From assembly GCA_025677815.1 (NCBI GenBank), contig JAIXMP010000013.1:1-64000 (forward strand): 64,000 nucleotides of DNA, written 5' to 3'. A program made the position numbers and the translations under genes. Below the pieces are notes generated by a model. That model was not told the origin of the DNA, did no database searches, and saw only the letters and a program-made list of their open reading frames with translations. Each line of letters begins with the position of its first letter. Position 1 is the first letter of the stretch. This stretch comes from Phascolomyces articulosus (taxonomy: Eukaryota > Mucoromycota > Mucoromycetes > Mucorales > Lichtheimiaceae). Shown piece by piece: positions 37,323-52,044 of this stretch.

Positions 37323-40300
37323 CTAAGGTTGACCGTAAGTTGCCCGAAGTTGATCAAATGCTGTTTGATAACTACCAAGCATATGGTCTTCTATGCAGGA
37401 TTTTGTGATACACATTTCATTAGATATTGAATGTGAACCAACATGTGCTGTAAATCGTGATCTTGTTGCACCAGGAATCTTTTTGGATACCTCTTTAGCC
37501 TTGGATTTTGCTTTTTTACCTAATCGACGATGACGACTGATTTTTTTCCATGATACCATGGTAGATGTACGTGATGGACTTGCTGTATCTGAACTAAATA
37601 CGCGATGTTCACGTTTTCGTCGGATATATACTATATTTCCAGGGATATATAACTAAATGATGTTATCAACCATGTTAGTATTCCTTTCTTTTGACTTATT
37701 TTGTACTTCTTCTTGTATAGCATCTTTGAAGTAAAAGAGGGGAAAACTTACCAAGGGGTATAGTTGATCAACATTATTATACATTTTATCACGACATTGT
37801 GTAAGGATTTCAAAACATATTTTGCGTGTTACAGGGTCCGTCATTACTTTGTGCCAGCCACCCAAGGTTTCATAAGCAGTAATTGTATCCATGATCAGTT
37901 CCTTGAGTTCCATGGCAGTACCATACGACATGCGACCTACAATATCATCTTGACATATAAAACTATGGATATAGTCGTCATACTTGTGATTTAATTCATA
38001 CGAACTCAATGCCACAGGTGCATAGCTGTAACAATGGAGTCGAAACGATGGATTATTTGAAAGTTGACGTAAAAAGCTCACTTGCTCAGACACAAGCATA
38101 GTCAATAAACTAGCGGCACCACCACCCAATGAATGACCCGTAATAATGAACGATGAAAGTTCATTGCTATGATGATGGATATAACGGAATATTTGTGGAA
38201 TAATATTGGTATAAAACCACTGAGCTGAGGCAAGCATGCCAGCATGGACAAGACCGCCTTTAAATGGTTTGTACTCACAAACAAGATCCGTAATGGCATC
38301 ATAAAGACTCTATTATTTTTATTATTATGATTATTAGCAAATAAAATAACTTTTCAAAACAAAAAGCACAATGATAGAAGTTGGATTATTATCTTTCTTA
38401 CCCAGGTACCACGAATGCTTAATACAATGGCTTTTCTAGAACGATCAATGGCAACATAATAACTAGGCTGAAAGACAGCACCTTTTCGTAATCCATATTC
38501 ATATCCAAGAAGATCTTCTGGATGTAAATTCAAAAATCGAATAATGGCAAGTCGATTAGAGCGTGGATGACGCGCTTCGCGGATATATTGCCCATACGAT
38601 CCTAAATAACGAAGACCTCTCCAACCGTATGCCATAAGCGCATAATCAAAATAATGACATGCTTCATCCATCAGAGCGCGATCTTTGATTTCCCGATTGG
38701 GAGGTGGTCTAAAATAAAATTTGGGTTAGAGTCTCAAGAAGAAAAAAGTATGATTTTTCTTTCTTACCTTGGTAATGATTTGTAATAACGTTCCAAAGTA
38801 ATCATGGCCTTTAATAATTGAAAACTAGTCACCTTGAAACCTTGACCCTACGTTAAAATAATAACAATCACAAAATCTTTCTATATTAACTCCGTGTATC
38901 ACTATAACCTATTTAGAATGAAAAAAAGAACCAGTTTACTTACAAATGCATTGGCAAGTTTCATGATAGATCGAACCAAAGCCCGTGTTTGACTGCTCAC
39001 AACCAAACTGATCAATCGATCAAACGCCGGGTGAGCGATTGCCACATCATCAAAAGAATCACGCATCCATTGAGAAGCAAAATTTTTGTCACCAAAGTTA
39101 ACACTATCAATGATATGTCGTGCTTTTCGACTCGCTCCTTCTTTAATACGATCTCGTCGTCGTCGCTTCTGTTTACTTTGTCTTTTGCTACATTTTTTAC
39201 TACCCTTCTTTTCATCTTGTAGTTCTTCTACCATTTTTTTATGACTAGCAATTTTTTCTAATTTCTGTTGTCTTTTTTCTGCTTCAGCATGATCGGATGG
39301 AACATCTTTTGTATGATCATCAGTATCATTTTGTGAAAAACCATAACGTTTTCCTCTTGCTGAATTGGGAGCTTTGGGAGCAAAAATGTGACCAATCCAT
39401 GCAACACATGAGTTACGTTTTGTTTTTCTAATTTCTCGTTGTTCCTGTTGTCGTTCCTGTTTGTGCTGTTGCTGCTGTTGTTCACTAGATAGATTAGGTT
39501 CTTCACGTCGATGTCGTGATGAACGCTTAGATTCAGGTAAACTTGATTCGGATCCAGGGACGTGGGTATTCATAATGGCTGCCAATTTTTCGCGAAAAAT
39601 GATATTGACAATATTCTCATCACGCGCAAGTTCACCCCGACCGTGTTGTGAGGTGTGTTGTAATGATAATTGTAGTTCTGACGATCCTGCGGTTGCAGGT
39701 AAAGATCGATTAGAATTACTATTCCTGCTAGGTGTACGACGAATAGGAGATATGGATAGAGATTTACTGTCCTTTCGTTTTGAAGTTGGAATTGGAAAAT
39801 CAACGTCAGGGCGGTGACTAACACGACGCATGGGTGGTGCAGGGAACATGCCTGTTGTTTGATCAAATACCAAGTCATCATCAGAATCATCTGCATTGTT
39901 GTATGTATAACAGCGAGTATTATTATTATTATTAGTAGGAGTGGCATTAGCAATGGTAGTAAGGAGAGGGGGTGCTTCAATGTCAGAAGGTTGTTGGTAA
40001 TGATAACGAATACGAATTTGAACTGAGCCAATGAGCTTTTTGCTATCTAGTCGTCCAGAAGCTTCAGCAAGTGATGCAAGATTGGTATTAATGATTGTAT
40101 GTCTGACATCTTCAGGTAAGGTCCGACTCGTACGATATTCATAAATGGGTAAAAATCTATAAAAGAAACAACCAGTTTTAGTAAAAGTGAAATGTTATAA
40201 TACGTTACTATTCGTTCATTCGTTCGATATTGTGATGGTAGTAAAATGATCATGATGATGTGTTTTATTTTATTCTATTTTATTTTTTGCCTTACGTTAC

Positions 40301-40944
40301 AAAAATGTCATCTTTTCCTTTAAGTTTAGATAATTTAAGTTTAGATTTGCCGACATGGATCGATTTTGATGGCCAATATTTATGGGGTTTATCATACAAG
40401 TCAAGCTATATTCATCATGTTAGTTTAATGACATTTTGACAAATTTAAAAATAATGTTAACTATAATGACTTACATCAATTGTATCAAAAAGTTGTGCAT
40501 GATAAGATACAACAAATACAAAACCTTCATTCCAGTCTCCAGTCGATTGAGTTGAACGTGATGAAAAATATTGAGCTGAACCCATTTTTACTCTCATAAT
40601 GGGCCGTTTATAAGGTGTATCTGTCCTTATATTAAGTAAATCAATCTAAACAGATTTAATTCAATGGATTAATTTGTTTGTTTGTTTTCACAAAAGAGGA
40701 ACTAGTTAAAGCTAAGAATTTCTTGTTTTTGAGTTACCTGAAGTTTACCAACAGGCAATTCATGGTGACCACTTTGATAAAGTTGCCATTCTTTTTTTAT
40801 TTGGTGAATGTCTGGAACAGACAATGTACGAGCATGAACCCACACTTGAGCACGGGCGCGTGGTTTAATTTTATATATTAATTGTTGATAGCTTTCATTC
40901 GAAAGAAAAGACGCGACTTGAGTCGAGTCACTACAAATACTCAT
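37323..40944 (-). CDS. C2-domain class 3 lipase, diacylglycerol-lipase-like
   Basis: A predicted serine hydrolase acting on acylglycerols at membranes. Eight exons (40944-40738, 40645-40475, 40405-40296, 40156-38944, 38847-38768, 38708-38402, 38309-37752, 37652-37323) give 991 residues. Residues about 20-215 form a C2-like beta domain (L-P-V-G-K-L-Q-I-D-L-L near its start). A disordered linker of about 320 residues follows, with a Gln/His/Arg run and a strongly basic block (K-Q-K-R-R-R-R-D-R-I-K). The lipase domain spans about 570-975. The nucleophile elbow is G-H-S-L-G-G (Ser756), the probable acid is in Q-D-D-I-V-G-R (about 817-818) and the His in E-D-H-M-L-G-S-Y (972). S-I-R-G-T-W is the oxyanion-side strand. 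The layout resembles sn-1 diacylglycerol lipases, but I see no multi-helix N-terminal membrane domain as in animal DAGL. Confidence 0.9.
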
Positions 40945-42834
40945 TGAACAATGATATACAATGTCATAAAGAAATGAAAGAAAGGAATGTAATGGAAAAA
41001 AAAGAAAGAAGGTTTTTATATATGGAATGAGAGGGAATGAAAAAGGAAAAAAAAAAGACAGTTTCCTTAACAACAGCCACTCAAGAAAGAAAAGTGAATA
41101 AACCGGGATACCCGGCCATCGGTAGAAATGGCTTCCGTAAAGATAATAATTTGTTTTCCGGTACATCCAACGCCGGTACTACTTTCTGTTAGAAAAACAA
41201 CAGAAAATTATCTAAAAAAGACTATGAACTGTTTGAATTAAGCGATTTTGGTGTAACGTTACATTAACTTTCGGTTGTTTCCAACCTTGCAAAAAACCTT
41301 ACCTATAGACTGGAAAAATATATTAACCAAACTATAAACGTGGCATTTTGTTTGATTCTTCTCTGATGAGGAATGATTACCATTGTCATGGCGTAAATGA
41401 TAATTTACCCATGTTAACAGAAATAATCTCGGGCAATCTCAAGATCGAGTTTATATTTATATTATTTGTTGTTGGTAACTGATAATAATATTTGTCAGAC
41501 CCGTCGCTCATGAGGATGATCATGTATATAATACTAATATTGCCCAAGAATCTATATCAACCATGGGTTTACTGAGAATAAGAACTAGTTTTTAAATTAT
41601 GCAACATCAAGAACCATGATGATTACTTGATTGTCTCGCAAAAATGGGAAGCTTGATATAGAATTCTATCAAAGCAGGATATTACTACTGATCATGTTGA
41701 ATTGTCAAACTAATGGAAATATGTTGATATTTCTTTATCTTAGTGATAGAGAAATATTTACTTATCTACGTAGTAATATTTATTTGTTGAAATCCTGCTG
41801 TTAATAGCCAGGAGAATCCATTGACTACAGCGGTTTGATGAGTTGCTGGGATCTTATTAACAAGTCGAATAATAAAAGCAACACCCATTATTGTCCATAG
41901 ATTGACGAGACTTTTGTATAATTTGTTACCATCCGACAAGTAAATTTTCATATTTTTACCATCTTTTAGTTACTACACACTACAATGAAGAAGTTTTTAC
42001 ATGCTGCCGATCAAAACAGAGATGATTCTATTATCAGCGAATACAACAACATTTACTAAATATATATATATATCATTTAAAGTAACACGAATGTTTTCAT
42101 TGGCTGAGAGTTTATAGAACTAACAGAGACCTCCTTGTTTAAATGATTTATTTTTACTGCACATTTTATTATTAACAGCTCCCAGCTCCTTATTAATTGA
42201 TTGACCATGTGTTAAAGAACTCTTTCCAAACGCCATCGACAAGTAATTAAATTTTTTTGTGTTTCAAACCGGGTAAAATGTATAAGTTCCAACAATCGGG
42301 AAGAAGTTCATTCATACGGTTCGTGAGGTCGACTACGTACTAATATCTTATTTTATTATACTATTATTTCTTCGATTCAATCCATAAAGGTAAGCTTAAT
42401 AAAAATGCTTAGATGCTTGTTTATAGTATATACGAAAAAAGAAAAAGTGACAACTTTCACATTCTTCACTGGGGTTTCATTGTATAAATGAAGATAGGAC
42501 AAAAAAAAACTAATATAAAGGGCGATTTGTCATCTGTAGAAAGTAATCTATAAATGCTTATATATTTAGTATTATCTATTATTGATGGTAACCTTGGTCT
42601 TGTTGAATGGTAATGAAAGTTTCTAGAAAAGGACTGGCTAGGATTTCAAATGAAGTAATTGACTACGCAAAGAGATGATTCCATAAAGAGTGGTTAGTGC
42701 CAAGTGTAATCAAACCAAAGGTTCTAATTTTGGATCGGAGACCTTTGTAAAGGCATAGTTTTCTTTCCCTTTTCTTTCTACTTTTCTTTTTATATATATC
42801 TATTATACTTTTTTACTCAAATTATTGATTAGCC
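40945..42834. other. Intergenic region between divergent genes
   Basis: About 1.9 kb. A 61-codon frame on the minus strand (41951-41766) has one hydrophobic stretch but no recognised family and no upstream exon I could join. Otherwise nothing is visible. Confidence 0.5.
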
Positions 42835-43696
42835 ATGAAATGTTGTTTTTGCATTAATCTAAGGTAATGAAAAGAATATTATATTTTGTTAATTATTAAA
42901 AAAGGAATAAATAGATTGACTTTTATAAATATTATATAGAACGGCAACGTTGTTTTTGGCCATTCTTGGCACCATAACTCATTTATATGGTGCCCTCATT
43001 TTGACTGCCATGAGTGATGAATTTGAGGATGGTGATAGCGGAACTGTCTTTGGTCTAACCATGTATTCTTATCTTTCTGGCTTTGCTTGTCTTGCTGGAG
43101 CTATTGGTGTTATCAAGGTATTGTATATATTTATTTTGTAGAACATCAAACCGAGTATCTTTATATCTCATACTGTTTTATTTGGTTCGCAGCACAATGC
43201 CAAGCACCTTCGTTTATTCTCAGCCTTTTATTGGGTGGATTTAGCACTTCATATGGTGTTCTCCGTCGCCAGTGCCTTTTTATTCTTTAGTATGCATAGT
43301 GAAGTTTGTGAGCAAATTGTTCATGAAGCACCTAAAGATGAACCTATTGATATGGAAACTTGCGAACAAGCCTATATTGGAAGTGCTTGGGTGATCACTT
43401 TAGCAATGGCTATCAACCTTCTTCTTAAGGTAAAGTCCCGGAATTCTGTTATTATGATATAGTTGTGTATGAATACTAAAAATATTTTATGTATTACGAT
43501 ATAGCTTCATTACGCATTTGCCATTCATTCTTATATGCTTCAAGTGAAGCAAGAACAAGATCAAGAAGAATCCCTTGTTCAACAAGAAGCTATTGTTGTC
43601 GGTTATCCAGTCGCAGCTCCTCCAACTTATGGTGATATTAAGAAAGAAACGATTTATGTTGCTGGTCAAGAATTTGTACCAGACGAAAAGAAATAA
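42835..43696 (+). CDS. Small four-span membrane protein with PPxY motif, function unknown
   Basis: Four exons (42835-42863, 42940-43117, 43193-43429, 43505-43696) give 211 residues. The start M-K-C-C-F-C is Cys-rich and just before the first membrane span, so it could be palmitoylated. Four hydrophobic segments follow, at about 10-33, 48-68, 82-103 and 125-147. The loop after the third is acidic and contains two Cys (contexts E-V-C-E-Q and E-T-C-E-Q), possibly disulphide-bonded on the non-cytosolic side. The tail holds A-P-P-T-Y-G-D-I, a PPxY motif of the kind bound by WW domains of Rsp5/Nedd4 ubiquitin ligases. No enzyme motif is visible. The start exon was chosen for frame, splice sites and the short CT-rich leader. 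Confidence 0.82.
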
Positions 43697-44307
43697 AATA
43701 TATTTTTATAAGTCAGATGAAAATTTTTTTCTTTTCGTTATAAATAAAATTTCTTTTTTTCCCGTTTACTGTTTTTCCTTTTTTCCTTTAAACAATTTTT
43801 TTGAAGGGTAAGTGATGTTGATAATGAAGATGATATACTTCTTATCCTTTTTATTATTATTATTTAAACGTATTTTTCTCTTCGAAATGATGCGATTCTT
43901 TTTGAATTTCTTCACATGATCAATAATGATTCCACTTTGACACCTGATCGAAGGCGTTTTTTTATATATTATTTTTGATATAAATAATTTTGTATATTTG
44001 TATAAACTAACTCTTATTTTTTTATATACTCATAAGATTTATAGGTTTCTTTCTTTTTCCCGTATATATGGTTATCAGAAAAACAATAAAAATAATTTAT
44101 ATTTTAAAATCAAAATATCTTTTTTTTTTTACTTTCTTTTTGGAATTGAGAAAAAAAACTTGAACAACAAAAAAAAAGAAGTGCGTGAGAGGGAAAGAAT
44201 AACAGAGAAGCAGAAGTGTGTGTGTGTGTTTGATTGATTGATTGATACAAGAAAGTGTTGTTGTTTTGTTATTGTGAAATGTGAAAAAAAAATTTTTTCC
44301 TTTTTTT
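43697..44307. other. Intergenic region between convergent genes
   Basis: T-rich 3' flanks of two converging genes; a short (TG)n lies at about 44217-44230. No gene is supported. Confidence 0.6.
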
Positions 44308-45297
44308 TTATGCTCCCAAAGTAGGGAAAGCACTTGCATCCGAAAGGTTGACATTCATATTTAAACCTCTTCCACGACCACCTCTACCACCTCGTCCACC
44401 TCGTCCACGACCACCACCGCCTCGTCCACCTCTTCCACCGCCACGACCTCCACGTTCAGGTCGATGAGGTGGCGTTTCAATGTCAATGTACACTTTTTCC
44501 TTTTTGTTCTTGCTCTTTTGTTTTTGTGTGACCTCTTTACCACCAAAGTAGATGTCTTCTTGTTTATGAAGAGGAACGGCGTTTTTCCATTCAGAATCAT
44601 CCACACCTTCATTGGCTTGACGCGCTTCAGGGAGTCTGAATCGATCATCACGTTTGGCCGCTTGGTTGGCATGGTATTCTTCCAAGGTCTTGGTCTCTGG
44701 CTCCGCAGGTGTGGCCGTGCCCGATCCTGTGTGTCCACCATCGGCTGCTGGGTCGTCGGGAGACAATGTATCATGCGCGCTATTTTTTTTATATACATGT
44801 AAAAATGTATTACGTTGTTCATTTTGTACCCCCCATAGTAATAATAATAATAATAATAAGAAGCAGTCAATCAATAAGTCTCTTTCATGGGGTTAAAACC
44901 CTTTTTGTACAAGTGAATTTTTTTAATATTAAAAAAATAGATACATACGCATCCCATTGAGAAGTTTCTGGGTTACCCCATCCTTGATTAATCTTCTTTT
45001 CATTATCACTAAAAAAGTATATAAACGTGAATATATTAACAACTTATCATGATTATTTTGACAATCTTTTCATTGGTTTTGAAACGAAGAATACTTACAT
45101 AATACCAGTACCACTGTGACGATCGTATTGACGGCCACGAGGAGGGCGTTTACCAGAAGCAGGTGCAACATCATTACTAGCGTTGTTGCTTTCAAATGAA
45201 GAATCACCACCACCTGCTGCTCCACGGTCACGACCTCTTCGAGAGGGTGGTGAGACTATATATTGAAATCAACATATTCTATTGTTAACAACAACAA

Positions 45298-45334
<37 letters not shown>

Positions 45335-45500
45335 TACCAGCTACACGAGTGTGCAATTTTCGCGTATCTACACGTTTGCTACGACCAGATTGTTGATCAT
45401 CCTTTTTATCCAGAGGTTTGGTGTTTCCAAGTTTGTCAGTTTCAGAGGGTTCATCGCCCAAAAGGGCTTGAAACCTATTTTGCGAAAATGTATTCGACAT
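44308..45500 (-). CDS. STM1: Stm1/SERBP1-like RGG mRNA- and ribosome-binding protein
   Basis: A member of the HABP4/PAI-RBP1 family, whose yeast and animal forms bind idle 80S ribosomes. Four exons (45500-45338, 45255-45099, 45008-44949, 44779-44308) give 283 residues. The N-terminus N-R-F-Q-A-L-L-G-D matches the family start. The central family signature reads R-Q-Y-D-R-H-S-G-T-G-I followed by I-N-Q-G-W-G-N. T-L-E-E-Y-H-A-N-Q-A follows, then an RGG/RG region with more than ten Gly-Arg units, and the ending N-L-S-D-A-S-A-F-P-T-L. Residues between are acidic and disordered. Intron 1 contains a (TTA)n microsatellite right behind its 5' splice site. Confidence 0.9.
45299..45335. repeat. (TTA)n microsatellite in an intron
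   Basis: Twelve or so uninterrupted trinucleotide units, within intron 1 of the Stm1-like gene and starting directly beside its GTAAAT donor (minus strand). Confidence 0.9.
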
Positions 45501-46622
45501 AAAAAATATGAAAAATTTATGTGTGGGAAAGAAGAAAGAAAAGCGAAAGAAAAAAAAGAGAAACCCTCCAAGTAAAAAAAAAAAAAAATAGCCCATGTCA
45601 ACAATTGTGTTGCTGCTTTTTGCCTGTGTGCTATGTTTGCGTGGTGTGTGTGCGTATGCGTGTCCACCCAATATGCTTCTAGACTCGGAATTTCAATTAA
45701 AAAAAGGCCTTGTTTCAAACAATAGAGTGTGTGTATATATGGTTTTTTTTGTCGCGTGATATATATAGATATATTCTTTCAAAGCAACTCATTTTTTGTT
45801 GAGTGAAAATCAGCTATACTCTCACAATATAATAAAGTAATTTTACACAACAACTTCTTTTGGTATATCCTTGTCAAAACAAGCGTTTAAGCTTTCATCT
45901 TTTATTATTATTTCCATTTTATAACAAGTAAAACATTCTCAAATTTAATCACCCTAAAAAACTCATTATTTGTTGTTTGTTGTGATGGTAACCAATAATC
46001 AATCTGTCATGATCAAGCTGCCCATCATGCAGATGAAGCTCCGATTGGGAAAAAGAAAAAAGAGAACACCGACCCATTTTTATGTTATTGGTGAATTCTT
46101 TTCATCCTAACATACTTTGAGGTATAACCATGACAACATCTTATCCGGATTATGGGATTAATATATATGAATCGCCCACCATATCTAATAAGTGTCCTTC
46201 ATCAAAGATTATTCAATTGTGTTTATAAAAATATAGTCAAATAATGTATAATATAGTATAACAGACGTGCACGCATATACGTACAGCATTACGTATGATA
46301 TAGTAAACAAAATTTAAATCCCTCGATTTTAATCTATGCATGAGCATTCAACTGCTATATACCATTATTTTGTGGTTGGTGTGCATAAACTTTCTAATGT
46401 TTTATAAATAATAGATTCTAACAGGTACTTTTTATTATCTAGATGATGATGATGATGATTACAAATTAATATGAGGATAGACTGTACAGAAAAAAAATGT
46501 GTTAATAAATAAAAGAAAAAAGGATGATGATAGCGAAATAAAAATACATCGATGGAGAAAAAGAAGGGAAGATTAGGAGGAAATGATACCGTTACTATAA
46601 ATATAGCTATTATTCTTGATTT
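45501..46622. other. Intergenic region, tandem minus-strand genes
   Basis: Promoter side of the Stm1-like gene and 3' side of the sugar transporter gene. (GAT)n lies at about 46442-46459. No gene is seen. Confidence 0.55.
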
Positions 46623-48706
46623 TTAGAATTCAGTTTTTTCATTCACTAGTCGAATAGATCCAACAGGAGTTGCTTCATCATCCATATTTTCAACAATATC
46701 ATCATGCTGATCAATATCTTTGCCAGTCGTTTCCGGCATACTATATAAAAATAATGAATACATACGTAAGATTATCAAATGGTTCAACGAGAATGATAAA
46801 GTTGGAGAATTTACTTACAAGAGCGCAATAAAAATGAAGCCACCAAAATTGATACCAGCAAACAATACAAAACTATAATTGCCAAGATCACGATCGATCA
46901 AAGGCCACAAAGTATTGATCAAATAATTGAATAACCAATTGGATGCATTACCCATAGCTGCACCAGCAGGAAGAGCTTGTAATGGTAATAATTCAGGTGC
47001 AATAAGCCATGGTACAATAGCACAACCCAAACAATAAGTGAAACTGAATAAAATAGCTAATTGAAAAAGAAAAAAAGTAAGGAGTGCTTAACGGATGTTT
47101 ATTTTTCTCATGAAAGGATCTTTTCCCAGATCCCATCAATTTCCCAACACAAATAATCGATACACAACACACACAAACGAAAAAAAAAAGATACGTTACC
47201 TCCAGTAATAACCAGTGGACCCAATCGTTGAGGATCATCCAATACAGCACCAATAACAATAAATACAGAGCCAAGTGTCATACCCGTTAAAGAAAGTAAC
47301 ATGCAACCTTTACGACCAATCCAACCAATTAGCAAAATGGCAATAAAAGTGGCTACAATATTACCACTGGCTTGAGCTAACACAACATTAGTAGCCAATT
47401 CGGTATTTCCACCAAAAACTTTAGCCAAAAAGCCAACACTATAGACGGACATTGGACCAATACCACCAACTTGATTATACATTTGGACCACCACCACAAT
47501 AAATGTATTCCAAGTAATGCGACGGCTTTGACAACGTAAGATATCCCAAATAGAAACCAATTTGATGTTTTCTTCTTGACGACGTGATTCAATGATAGCT
47601 TCTAATTCTTCATCAATATCACCATAATTACGTAACTTCGACAACGCTTCGCGTGCCTTGTCATGTTCTTTAACAGCACATAAACGACGTGGAGTTTCAA
47701 CAATAGTAAAGATCAATCCGATTTGAATCACAGAGATAATGGCAGGAATAGCCCAAAGAAAACGCCACACATAGGAAAAACTCATGTAACGACCAATCAC
47801 TTGGGCAATCAAAACGGCAAAGTTCAAAAAGATACCAAAAAAGGCGCCAAAGGCACCACGACAACGATTGGTCGAGATTTCAGAAACGTAGATGGCGACA
47901 GAAGCACCCGCAATACCGGAAGCAATACCAACAAAAGCACGACCCACAGCAAACTATGTGTGTGCAAGTTATAGTTTTACATATTCTTAAAAAAACGCAA
48001 TTGATATTTTGGTGGTTCCCCTTCTTTCTCTCTTTTTACTCGTTCCTCTTAGAATATTTTCTTTCATTCTTACCATTTCGACAGAAACAGAGACAGCAGT
48101 AAGAAGGGAACCAAGAATATTCCAACTAGCAGAAATGAGGACATTGACTCGTCGACTTAAATAGTTGTTCAAAAAGTTGGTAGCAAGACCACCAACAAGA
48201 GCACCTAAAGGGTAAGCACCCACTACGTGACCCTTATTGTATAGAATAATATGAAAAATTCAGCGATTGAAATGAATTTGCAAAGACTTAATATAATAAT
48301 AAAAATAATAAAAAGATCATTTACCCATGTAATATCCGACATGGGGAGACATAATGGCAATGGTGAATCACTTTCAGTAGCATCCGTACATTGAGAAATC
48401 GTATATTGAGGCATATTTGGAGCACCTGTGTTATGTAATATAGCAAATATATATAGGAAGAACCGTAACATAATAAATATGATGTTGACGTTTTGATATA
48501 TATTATGAATTATTTTTTTAACCCCTTCTCCTGGATCTTATTCATCTCAATACGTTACCAATATGCCAGCCAGTAACGAAACCAGAGATGGATACAACTA
48601 CGGCACACCAAAGCATATACTTTGTAAAGTTGATCTCATGAGACTTAGCATAATGATTTTGATCAGTCATAGTAGTAGTAGTTGTGGCTTTTTTAAAGAC
48701 ACCCAT
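46623..48706 (-). CDS. MFS sugar transporter
   Basis: A plasma-membrane sugar porter of the major facilitator superfamily, glucose-transporter branch. Six exons (48706-48559, 48425-48325, 48232-48074, 47953-47200, 47056-46819, 46740-46623) give 505 residues with about 12 membrane spans. Family marks are G-A-Y-P-L-G-A-L-V-G-G in helix 2, G-R-A-F-V-G-I-A-S-G in helix 4, V-E-T-P-R-R-L after helix 6, V-P-W-L-I-A-P-E-L-L-P-L in helix 10, N-W-L-F-N-Y-L in helix 11 and M-P-E-T-T-G-K after helix 12. Helix 7 reads Q-M-Y-N-Q-V-G-G-I in place of the common Q-Q-x-x-G-I-N, so hexose affinity cannot be predicted. The cytosolic tail is acidic. The 12-residue Thr-rich start before a second Met leaves the exact start slightly open. 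Confidence 0.92.
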
Positions 48707-49180
48707 GATGAAATGATAATATTGTAGTAATGTTTGATTTGTAGTAAATAGAATTGGGTATCCAGATGTATTATATTATTAAAATAATAAAATTTAAAAC
48801 GGTAATATGATGGATGAAAGAGAAAGGTGAGGGAAAATTCTATATGCGGGAAAAAAAGGTGAAGCAGAAGTGGAAGGGTAGAAAAAAGGATGTTACTAAG
48901 AAATAAAAGAAAAAAAAATGCAAAATAATAAAAAAAATTTTGAAACGAGATAAACAGTCTAATGGTTTTTATATCCGGAAAACGATGTCGGATTCGCGGC
49001 TTTTTTGGACACAAAAACGCTTTTTTTGTTGATAAGATATCGACTTTCGGGGTGGAACATGAAAGAGAGTACGATCGTCGGTATTTGATAATAAGAGTAT
49101 ATAGAGTGTATTATGATTTGTTGGTTTTGTTCTTGTAGTTATCCAGGAATTATCATGATTGCTGATCTGGAAATAGAAAA
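48707..49180. other. Intergenic region, tandem minus-strand genes
   Basis: Promoter of the sugar transporter gene and 3' flank of the kinase gene. AT-rich, nothing else is visible. Confidence 0.55.
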
Positions 49181-51139
<1,959 letters not shown>

Positions 51140-52044
51140 TTTTTCTAATCGTTTATATAAAAAAAAACGTTTTTATCAAATTGTGGAATAAGACGATCTC
51201 GTCCAGTTGAAAAAAAAGGAGCAATGAGGAGAAAGAAAGAAGAAAGGAGGGAGCTGCGGAAAGGTGGAGGTGCCCTTGAAAATATAATTAGGTATAATTA
51301 TCTTTAGATCTCCCAAAAAAAATAACTCTTTTTGGTATAAGTTTATGTATGTGCATTTGATCATTGTTTACAGGTTTCATGGTGCCTTTTCTAATGTTTA
51401 TGTTTTTTTTTGCTTTTGTTTGGTGTTTTTATTAATATAGTCAATTTAATTTCGTTCGATAAGGATAATAGATTACAATGATTGATATGAAATTGTTGTT
51501 ATAGCGACATTGACATTGAATGTTTTCTATTTGTACTAAATAAATGTCCTCTGGAGTCTTGGTAATGTGCCAAGTACCTTTTTTTGGATAAAACTTCAAT
51601 GCATTGATATGCGTCACGTTGGATGCCTGACACACTTTTCATCTTGATGGATTTGTTTGATTAATAATCCTCTCTTCATCCAATCAAAAAAATTGTGGCT
51701 TTCATACTTATTTTCTCCACAATTTTTAATAATCATCATCATTACGCCTCGTAGATTTGTCTTCAAGAAATGAATCAATGATGTATTGATGGGATATCTG
51801 ACATAGAGTCAATTACTGACCCCTACAAGCTGAGTTTCTTAATGTCCTTTCAACAAGAGTTTGATGGGTTGAATGATATATATAGAGAAGTATATAAAAA
51901 ACCCATGTTTATAGCTATTACGCAATTTAATCTCTCTCTCGCTCTCGCTTTTGCATAAACTCTTTTTTGTTTTGTTTACGTATTTTTTGATATATATAAA
52001 AGACACTGCGTTATCCAGATTAATTCAGCTAATATCATCAAAAT
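51140..52044. promoter_or_regulatory. Divergent promoter region, AGC kinase and malic enzyme
   Basis: A TATA-like box (TATATATAAAAG, 51991-52002) lies 43-54 bp before the malic enzyme ATG on the plus strand. A CT-rich stretch (about 51931-51953) precedes it. No gene is visible. Confidence 0.55.

Noticed and set aside
41766..41951. 61-codon minus-strand frame with one hydrophobic stretch
   Set aside because: No family motif, no second exon that fits, and AT-rich surroundings. It could be chance.
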